A stretch of 8,543 bases of DNA from Spirochaetota bacterium (GTDB lineage Bacteria; Spirochaetota; Spirochaetia; Treponematales; Treponemataceae), in NCBI GenBank assembly GCA_029571425.1, contig JAKPSR010000251.1, positions 1 to 8,543 of the forward strand. The letters are read 5' to 3'. Under the pieces are notes generated by a model. That model did not search any database and was not told the origin of the DNA. It saw only the letters and a program-made list of their open reading frames with translations. Within the stretch, counting starts at the first letter, position 1. Every line of letters starts with the position of its first letter. Position numbers and translations under genes: made by a program. Positions 1-6,300 of the stretch are shown piece by piece.

Positions 1-753
1 CACGGCGATCCCGATCGCCTTCCCGTCGCGCATGGCGAGCCAGGCCCCGGTGATGACGACGCTCCGCTCGAGGGTGTTCTCCACCTGGCCGGTGATATCC
101 TCGAACGAGGCGGTTGGCCAAAGGTCGGCGAGCGCGACGTCGACGGGCATCGGCGCGTCCTTCTTCACGACGGGCGCGGAACCCGTGCCGGCCGGAGCCC
201 CGTGGTTCTTCGCGAGGTAGTCGCCGGCCGCGTAACCCGCGAGCTGCACAATGCTGGCGACGCCCTTCGAGGATATCGTCGCTCCGGAAATGGCGGCGAC
301 GTCCGAGCCGACCTTAAAGGGATCGTCGATGGACTTCGACGAGAACTGGCCGACGAAAGGCTCCTCGGCGGTCTTCGTCCCGAGGCCGGGGGTATCGGTA
401 TTCGCGACAAAGACAAGGGGAAGGAGCCGACGCGACATGTCGACGCCGACGAGTATCGTCGAGGTCTTATAGGTCGCTCCCGTCGCCTGAAGGACCATCC
501 CGAGGACGGCGTCCCCGTCGCGGGCGACGTACGCGCGGTCGATCGAGACGGACTCGTCGGCGGCGGCAACCTGCCCCGTAACCTCGTCGAAGTCCGAGGC
601 AGCCGGGAAGATGGCGCGAAGCGCGCCCTTTGTCTCGGCTTCCGCGGCCGCGGCGATCCGCGGCGCCGTCGCGATGTACACGAACGCGAGACCGACGCAG
701 GCTACGACGGCGTAAGCCGCGAGCACGAACGAGAGCTTGATCATCGTCTTCAT
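1..753 (-). CDS. rnfG: Rnf complex subunit RnfG, 3' end missing, with start of a second FMN-binding domain
   Basis: RnfG is the membrane-anchored subunit that carries covalent FMN in the Rnf ferredoxin:NAD+ oxidoreductase. The reading frame is open from the ATG at 751-753 to the window edge (251 residues, no stop). One transmembrane segment lies at residues 5-28 (IKLSFVLAAYAVVACVGLAF), followed by an extracytoplasmic part. An FMN_bind domain spans about 48-170, with the family motif DTPGLGTK (120-127) and the flavinylation-type motif SGATISS (156-162), so T159 is the expected FMN-bearing residue. The Asp usually six residues before that Thr is Ala153; an Asp sits at 151 instead. After a Pro/Ala/Gly-rich linker (186-204), residues 211-251 repeat the start of the first domain. 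RnfG is normally about 200 residues, so this protein is longer than usual. The ATG overlaps the rnfD stop (ATGA), with AAGGGGG at 761-767 as ribosome binding site. Identity is firm; the tandem domain is seen only in part. Confidence 0.9.
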   Translation of the reverse strand, partial: MKTMIKLSFVLAAYAVVACVGLAFVYIATAPRIAAAAEAETKGALRAIFPAASDFDEVTGQVAAADESVSIDRAYVARDGDAVLGMVLQATGATYKTSTILVGVDMSRRLLPLVFVANTDTPGLGTKTAEEPFVGQFSSKSIDDPFKVGSDVAAISGATISSKGVASIVQLAGYAAGDYLAKNHGAPAGTGSAPVVKKDAPMPVDVALADLWPTASFEDITGQVENTLERSVVITGAWLAMRDGKAIGIAV

Positions 754-1760
754 TTGGTGGCCCCCTTGCGCGCGCGCGCGTACCCGTACTTCCGCGGTAT
801 CGCGCGGTCAAGGAAGGGAACGACCGAGTTCATGATTAGGATGCTGAACATGACGCCCTCAGGGAAGCCGCCGAACACCCGCACGAGGGCCGTGATAAGG
901 CCGGCGCCCGCGCCGAACAGCAAGCGTCCCATCGGGGTCACCGGGGAGGTCGCGTAATCGGTCGCCATGAAAACGGCGCCGAAGAGAAGCCCGCCCGAAA
1001 GAACAGTAAGCGCGGGATCGATCCCGGCCGCCCAGCAAACGGCGACGGCCGTCAGGACCATGGCCACGGGCGCGCGCCAGTCGATCACGCGCGCGAGGGC
1101 GAGGAAGGCGAACGCGAGGACGATCAGGAAGATCGCGGACTCGCCGACGCAACCGGCGCGCTCGCCGAGAAACATCTTCCAGTACAGCTCGCCGCGGGAC
1201 GAATACCCCGCGAGCGAGGCGACCTCGAACGCCGAGTGCACGCCGCCCTCGGCCGGCTTAAGGTACGATAGCGTCGTCGCCGCGCTCACCGCGTCCGGTG
1301 CGGCCAGCATCCGGGGAACGGACCAGGTGGTCAGCGGGGTCGCGAAGCTCGCGAGCAGGAAGGCGCGGCCCGAGAGCGCCGGGTTAAAGACGTTCGCGCC
1401 GAGCCCGCCGAAGAACTCCTTCGCGACCACGATGCCGAACGCCGCGCCGAGCGCGGTCATCGCCGGCGGGGTCGCCGGCGGGAGCACGAGGGCGAGGAGG
1501 AGGCCGGTAATCACCGCCGAGAGATCGCCGACGCGGACATCCTGCCTGGTCGCGAGGCGGAACAGGGCCTCGCAGGCGACGGCGGACGCGACCGAGACGA
1601 GTATGGTAACGAGGGCGGGGAGTCCGAATAGGTACACCCCGTAGCCGGCGATCGGCAGCAGGGTCAGGACCACGATCGCCATCACGTGGCGCGCGGTCGG
1701 GTAGACGCTTAGGTGCGGCGCGGGGGAAAGGTACACCCCGCTCTTGGGTAAGTCGGACAT
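750..1760 (-). CDS. rnfD: Rnf complex membrane subunit RnfD
   Basis: RnfD is a polytopic membrane subunit of the Rnf ion pump, homologous to NqrB, and carries covalent FMN. The 336 residues match the family's usual length. Family signatures include SPAPHLSV (12-19), DLSAVITGLLLALVLPP (79-95), GGLGANVFNPALSGRAF (118-134), MFLGERAGCVGES (196-208), ATDYATSPVTPMGRL (266-280) and the C-terminal FGGFPEGVMFSILIMN (296-311). The flavinylation motif is DAVSAAT (156-162), pointing to T162. It keeps the Asp at -6 and has Ala in place of the common Gly. The frame extends upstream to 1889, but that part overlaps rnfC in another frame and lacks RnfD character. The ATG at 1758-1760 has a good ribosome binding site (GAAAGGAG, 1768-1775) seven bases upstream and overlaps the rnfC stop by one base (TGATG), so translation is probably coupled. 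The last codons contain a 13-base GC dinucleotide run. Confidence 0.95.
   Translation of the reverse strand: MSDLPKSGVYLSPAPHLSVYPTARHVMAIVVLTLLPIAGYGVYLFGLPALVTILVSVASAVACEALFRLATRQDVRVGDLSAVITGLLLALVLPPATPPAMTALGAAFGIVVAKEFFGGLGANVFNPALSGRAFLLASFATPLTTWSVPRMLAAPDAVSAATTLSYLKPAEGGVHSAFEVASLAGYSSRGELYWKMFLGERAGCVGESAIFLIVLAFAFLALARVIDWRAPVAMVLTAVAVCWAAGIDPALTVLSGGLLFGAVFMATDYATSPVTPMGRLLFGAGAGLITALVRVFGGFPEGVMFSILIMNSVVPFLDRAIPRKYGYARARKGATK
768..780. repeat. GC dinucleotide run at the end of rnfD
   Basis: Thirteen consecutive alternating G and C bases encode the ARAR part of the basic RnfD tail (GYARARKGATK) and directly precede the rnfG ribosome binding site. A change of one GC unit would shift the rnfD frame before its stop and break the ATGA junction with rnfG. 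In a GC-rich gene this can arise by chance. Confidence 0.7.
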
Positions 1761-3133
1761 CAGTTCGCTCCTTTCTGCGCGGCACGGGCCGCCGCGCGAT
1801 CGCGCTCCTCGCGCACGAGCTGTTTCCCGACGCGGAAGCGCTGGACGAGCTTCACGCGGGCGGGACAGACGTAGGCGCAGGTCCCGCACTCGACGCAGTC
1901 AAGCAGGCCGCATCGCTTCGCCTCGTCGAGGTTCCCCGCCTTCAGCGCCTGGACGATCAGGACGGGCGAAAGGAGGCAGCTGCACACGGAGATGCAGCGG
2001 CCGCAGCGGATGCAGGGACTCTCGTCGACGAGGGCGGTCTCGCGCTCGGTAAGGAAGAGGACGCCCGAGGTATTCTTCTGGATCGGGAAGCTCGCGTCGC
2101 GCATCGCGATGCCCATCATCGGGCCGCCCGATATGATTTTTTTTACGCCGGGCGCAAGCTGCACTATCTCCGGGATCAGGTCGCCGACGAGGGTCCCGAT
2201 CGGCGCCTCGAGGTTTCGGGGCGACTCGCACGCGCCGCCCGAGACGGTGAAGGCGCGATCGATCAGGGGCTTGCCCTCGCGGAAGGCCTCGGATATCGCC
2301 TTGAGGGTACCGACGTTCTGCACGACGCAACCGGCGCCCGAGGGAAGGCCGCCCGCGGGCACCTCACGCTTCGTGAGCGCCTTGATCAGCATCTTCTCGC
2401 CGCCCTGGGGATACTTCGTCTTGCAGAGGGCGACGGATATAGCGCAGGCGCCGGGCCCGACCGGGTTGCATCGCTGCGCGGCGATCGCGGCCTCGATGAC
2501 GGGCACGAGATCGGCCTTGTTGTCCTCGAGGGCGACGATCCCGTTCTGGGCGCCGGTCAGGTGCATGGCGATCGCGACCCCGTCGACCACCTTGGCCGCG
2601 GACTCGCGCATCGTCCTCTCGTCGATCGTCAGGTAGGGCTCGCACTCGGCCCCGTTCGCGATCAGGTAATCGATCTTCGTTCCCTTCGGCGGGGCAAGCT
2701 TTACGTGCGCGGGGAAGGCCGCGCCGCCCATGCCGACGATCCCGGCCGCGCGAACCCGCGCGAGCGATTCTTCGCGTGTGCAGATAAAGGGATCGAGCGG
2801 GGGCATGAACTCGGTTCGGTCCGAGCCATCCGCCTCGATGACCACGCACGGGGCGTCGACGTTCCCGGCGACGAGATGGGTCTCTATCTTCTTCACGACC
2901 CCAGCCACGGAGGCGTGCACGGGCACAGACATGAACGCGTCGGCCTCGGCGATGCGTTGGCCGCGGGCGACGGCGTCGCCGACCTGGACGATGGGCCGGT
3001 TCGGGGCGCCGCCCTGGGTAATCGGGATCCACACGGCGCGCGTCGACGGCATGGCGCGTTCGATCGGCAGGGCCTTCGTCGCGTCCTTCCGTTCCGGGGG
3101 ATGTACCCCACCCTTGAAGGAATAGCTTTTCAT
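1760..3133 (-). CDS. rnfC: Rnf complex subunit RnfC (NADH/FMN and 4Fe-4S protein)
   Basis: RnfC is the peripheral cytoplasmic Rnf subunit, related to the NuoF fold, which exchanges electrons with NAD(H) through FMN and passes them via two [4Fe-4S] clusters. The 457-residue frame starts with the family N-terminus FKGGVHPPERK (6-16), supporting M1 as the start. A barrel-sandwich region follows (about 45-85). The nucleotide/FMN-binding core has GIVGMGGAAFPAHVKL (131-146) and ANGAECEPYLTIDERTM (159-175), and a soluble ligand-binding region follows (about 255-340). The ferredoxin clusters are C374-C377-C380-C384 and C413-C416-C419-C423P. The first cluster ends in C-S-C (384-386) where C-P is usual, giving an extra Cys at 386. 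The tail is basic and Ala-rich. The gene is first in the operon, overlapping rnfD by one base. No Shine-Dalgarno sequence precedes the ATG, and a promoter sits so close that the message may be leaderless. An 8-A run lies at 2137-2144. Confidence 0.96.
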   Translation of the reverse strand: MKSYSFKGGVHPPERKDATKALPIERAMPSTRAVWIPITQGGAPNRPIVQVGDAVARGQRIAEADAFMSVPVHASVAGVVKKIETHLVAGNVDAPCVVIEADGSDRTEFMPPLDPFICTREESLARVRAAGIVGMGGAAFPAHVKLAPPKGTKIDYLIANGAECEPYLTIDERTMRESAAKVVDGVAIAMHLTGAQNGIVALEDNKADLVPVIEAAIAAQRCNPVGPGACAISVALCKTKYPQGGEKMLIKALTKREVPAGGLPSGAGCVVQNVGTLKAISEAFREGKPLIDRAFTVSGGACESPRNLEAPIGTLVGDLIPEIVQLAPGVKKIISGGPMMGIAMRDASFPIQKNTSGVLFLTERETALVDESPCIRCGRCISVCSCLLSPVLIVQALKAGNLDEAKRCGLLDCVECGTCAYVCPARVKLVQRFRVGKQLVREERDRAAARAAQKGAN

Positions 3134-3168
3134 GAGGCCATAGTATATGGAGGTACAGAGCGCGTCAA
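3134..3168 (-). promoter_or_regulatory. Predicted rnf operon promoter, leaderless arrangement
   Basis: On the minus strand a -35 box TTGACG (3163-3168), a 17-base spacer and a -10 box TACTAT (3140-3145) lie directly before rnfC. Only six bases, GGCCTC (3134-3139), separate the -10 box from the ATG, so transcription should begin at or next to the A of the start codon. This fits the absence of any purine-rich ribosome binding site. The discriminator is GC-rich, a feature that in other bacteria goes with growth-rate or ppGpp sensitivity. The boxes are seen; leaderless transcription is inference. Confidence 0.65.
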
Positions 3169-3226
3169 GCCATATCGTGCCATTTTTATCTATATAAAAG
3201 ATTAGTCGGTTATTACCTTATTGTAG

Positions 3227-3257
3227 CTGAAAGGACAAGAAAAAAGTGGTATATAAT
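3227..3257 (+). promoter_or_regulatory. Predicted promoter of the large envelope protein gene
   Basis: A perfect -10 hexamer TATAAT lies at 3252-3257. The best -35 candidate is CTGAAA at 3227-3232, with a 19-base spacer; if the overlapping TATATA (3250-3255) is used as -10, the spacer is 17. Start of transcription near 3264 would leave a leader of about 75 bases. The -35 is weaker than the -10, so an activator or alternative spacing is possible. Confidence 0.6.
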
Positions 3258-3272
3258 GGTAGAGTCTCAAGT

Positions 3273-3323
3273 GTTACCAGTCGTAACGATATATTAAGGA
3301 TACGTGTTTTTACCGTATATATC
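3273..3323 (+). promoter_or_regulatory. Inverted repeats in the 5' leader of the large gene
   Basis: Two inverted repeats lie between the predicted start of transcription and the ribosome binding site. GTTAC/GTAAC (3273-3277 and 3283-3287) is a short dyad with a 5-base centre that could be a hairpin or an operator half-site pair. GATATAT/ATATATC (3288-3294 and 3317-3323) is a perfect 7-base pair enclosing 22 bases and ending five bases before the Shine-Dalgarno sequence. ATACG/CGTAT (3300-3304 and 3314-3318) overlaps the latter and would be an alternative pairing. The arms are short and AT-rich, so a regulatory role is only possible. Confidence 0.3.
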
Positions 3324-3327
3324 CGTT

Positions 3328-3333
3328 GGGAGG
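3328..3333 (+). promoter_or_regulatory. Ribosome binding site of the large gene
   Basis: GGGAGG lies four bases before the ATG at 3338 and decides the start. A TTG at 3326 in the same frame would overlap this site and add only four residues before the signal peptide, so it is not preferred. Confidence 0.75.
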
Positions 3334-3337
3334 AATC

Positions 3338-6300
3338 ATGACGAACCGATTTACCGCGTTTTGCGCCGCAACCCTGATCCTGTGCAGCGGCCTTGGGCTT
3401 TTTGCCTACGACCCGCCGGTTGGCGGGGATAATTCCCTAATCTTCCTTTCCCCCGCGCTTCTCGGGGGAGGAGCCAGCGCCACGGGCGGGGCATTCGGCG
3501 GCGCAGGCAGCGTCAGCGTGCCAGGCGCGCTCGCCGTAAACCCGGCCCTCGGGGCGGACGAGCAGCGCATCGTCTTTGATGCCTCCTACATCGCCCTCTA
3601 CGGGGCAGGCGACGACGATGGATTGGGGCACGCCGCGAACGTCGGCGGACTCTATCCTACCCGCTGGGGCGTCCTCGCCGGAAGCATTCACTTCCTCACG
3701 GTGCCCTTCGACTACTCCCTTCCGCTCGGGACGATGTGGAGCGCTCGCGCGTCCGCGTCCAAGGACCTGACGGATTCCCTCGCCATCGGCGTCGGGCTCG
3801 TCGCGAGCACCGGCGACGGCTGGGGCCTCGCGGGAGACCTCGGCATCCTCTACAAGGCTGGCGACTTTGGCTTCCTCAAAAATACCCGCCTTGGCATCTC
3901 GATTACCGGGCTCGGAAGACCCTTCAATCCCGACACTTACGGGGTAAAGGGCGGCGACTCGACCGGATACCCCTCGATGTTCACCCCGCGAGCCGGCATC
4001 GCCGCGACCCTCTTCTCGAACAAGGACTTTAAAGTGGGCGCGTCGACCGACGTCTCGGCGCCGACCTTCCAGAATTTCATCCTCGACCTGGGGCTCGAGG
4101 CCAACTTCCGGGAAATCTTAACCGTTCGGAGCGGGTGGAATTTTAACCTCCTCGAGAACGCCGAGGACTGCGCTTCCCTTCTCCCCTCGATCGCGATCGG
4201 CGTCAACCTAAAGATAAAGGCGCCTGACGACAATACCTTCCTCGCGAAAAACGGGTGGAGCCAGAGCGACGTCACCCCGATGCTTGCCGTAAAACCGCTC
4301 TATGACGACATCTACGCGGTAGGCGGCGGGATAAACGTCCACCTCGGCGTCACGGACAACAAGGCCCCCGCGTTCGCCATCGAGTACCCGGAGCCGGCCT
4401 ATGTCTCGCCGAACAACGACGGAACCAAGGACGAGCTTACCGTGCCGCTCACGATCGACGAGCAGCGCTACGTGACGGGCTGGGCCTTCACGATCGAGGA
4501 TTCCTCCGGGACTACCGTCCGCACCATCGAGAACAAGGAAGCCCGGCCCGAGATGCAAAGTCTCAAGTCGTTCTGGACCCTCCTTACCCGCAAGAAGGCG
4601 GGAATCGAGGTACCGCCCGCCATTCGCTGGGACGGGACCCTCGACTCGGGCGAGATAGCCCCCGACGGGACCTACGCCTTCACGATCGCGGCCGAGGACG
4701 ATAACGGAAACCGCGGCTCCTCCGAGCGTTACATCGTCCACGTCGACCGCACCGCCCCTTCCGTCGCCGCGACCGCGCCCTCGGGAGCGAACGCCATGAT
4801 CTTCAGCCCGGATGGGGACGGCAACAAGGACCTCTTCACCGTCGCGCAGAAGGGCTCGGCCGAGGACCTCTGGACGGTTACCGTCCTCGACGCCTCGGGC
4901 AAGGCCATCCGCACCGTCGAGACGAAGGCCTCTGAGCCGACGTCTTTCTCCTGGGACGGCAAGACCGACTCAGGATCGGTCGCCCCCGACGGCGTGTACT
5001 CCTACCGGATCGCCGCGCGCGACCGCGCGGGGAACTCGGGCGAGGCCCGCGTCGACAACATCATACTCGACACCGTGAAGCCGGCGATCAACGTCACCAT
5101 CGACACGAACGCCTTCTCGCCGAACGGCGACTCCGCGAAGGACTCCATCCTCCTTACCCCGAGCGTGCCGGTCGTCGCCGGCCTCGTCGACTGGGAGCTC
5201 GCCGTCGTCGGCCGCTCGAACGCGCCGAGCCGAACCTATCGCGGGACCGGGGCCGTTTCTCCGATCGCCTTCGACGGCAAGGACGATAACGGGAAGGCGC
5301 TTCCCGAGGGCGACTACCAAGCCGTTCTCTCGGCGCGATACGTGAACGGGCATGCCCCGGTCTCGAAGTCCGCCTTCTTCGCGCTCGACGTCACCAAACC
5401 CGACGCGCAGGTTCGCGCCTCAGGCCCGATCTTCTCGCCCGTCGGCGACGGCAAGCTCGACACCGTTTCCTTCACCCAAGAGGCGAGCGAGGAACCATCC
5501 TGGACCGGCGAGGTCTTCGCACTCGACGGACGCGGCCAGATCGCCGGCAAGCCGATCCGCTCGATCGAACTTGGCTCGCGCCCCGCGACGAAATTCGTCT
5601 GGGACGGCCGAGACGAGTCCGGCGCCATCGCCCCCGACGGGAAATACGGCTATCGCCTTTCCGGCACGGACCGCGCCGGGAACATCGGGTATTCCAACGT
5701 CGCCGCAGTCGAGCTTAACACCGAAAAGGCCGACGTAATCCTGCAGGCGAGCCTCGCCGCCTTCTCCCCGAATGGGGACGGCGTCAAGGACGCCATCTCG
5801 TTCGTTCCCGTGATCAAGGCCTCGACCCCGATCGACGGCTATGTCCTCACCATCCGAGACTCCGCGGGCAAGGCCGTCAAGACCGTCAAAGGCAGCGGGA
5901 AGCCGCCCGCCTCGATCGCCTGGAACGGAGTCGCCGACCCCACGGCCGGAGAGGCCGCCGGCGCGCGCTGTCCCGACGGAACCTACGGCGCGAGCCTCGA
6001 GGTGACCCTGGCGAACCAGCAAACCTCGCGATCCGCCGCGCCTGATTTTACGATCGACACCAAGGCGCCGACGGTCGAAGCGACCGCGCCCTACCTCGTC
6101 TTCTCGCCGAACGCCGACGGAAAGCGCGACGCCCTTCCGATCGCCCAGAAGAGCTCGAGCGAGGAACGCTGGACCGCGTCCATCGTCTCAGCGAAGAAGC
6201 AGGTCGTTAAGACCTATAGCTGGACCGGCTCCGTCAAGGACTTCGCCTGGGACGCCACCGACGACTCGGGCAACCGCGTCGCCGACGGCGCCTACACCTA

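Noticed and set aside
202..957. A 251-codon plus-strand open frame
   Set aside because: It lies opposite rnfG and the end of rnfD, its translation is Arg/Gly-rich with no recognisable domain, and it ignores the clear minus-strand genes. Typical shadow frame of high-GC DNA.
1899..3032. Minus-strand open frames in the second frame of rnfC (1899-2330 and 2364-3032)
   Set aside because: They are Arg/Pro-rich low-complexity translations inside rnfC, which is confirmed by its motifs. Only the 1899 stop matters, as the end of a hypothetical slippage product.
3338..3400. The large protein as a lipoprotein, using Cys16
   Set aside because: The residues before Cys16 (LIL) do not fit a lipobox, which needs a small residue just before the Cys, and LGLFA at 19-23 gives a reasonable ordinary signal-peptidase site.
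4188..4199. Perfect 12-base palindrome CGATCGCGATCG
   Set aside because: It encodes part of SIAIG in a strand of the N-terminal domain, and CGATCG-rich words are frequent throughout this window, so it looks like codon preference, not an operator.
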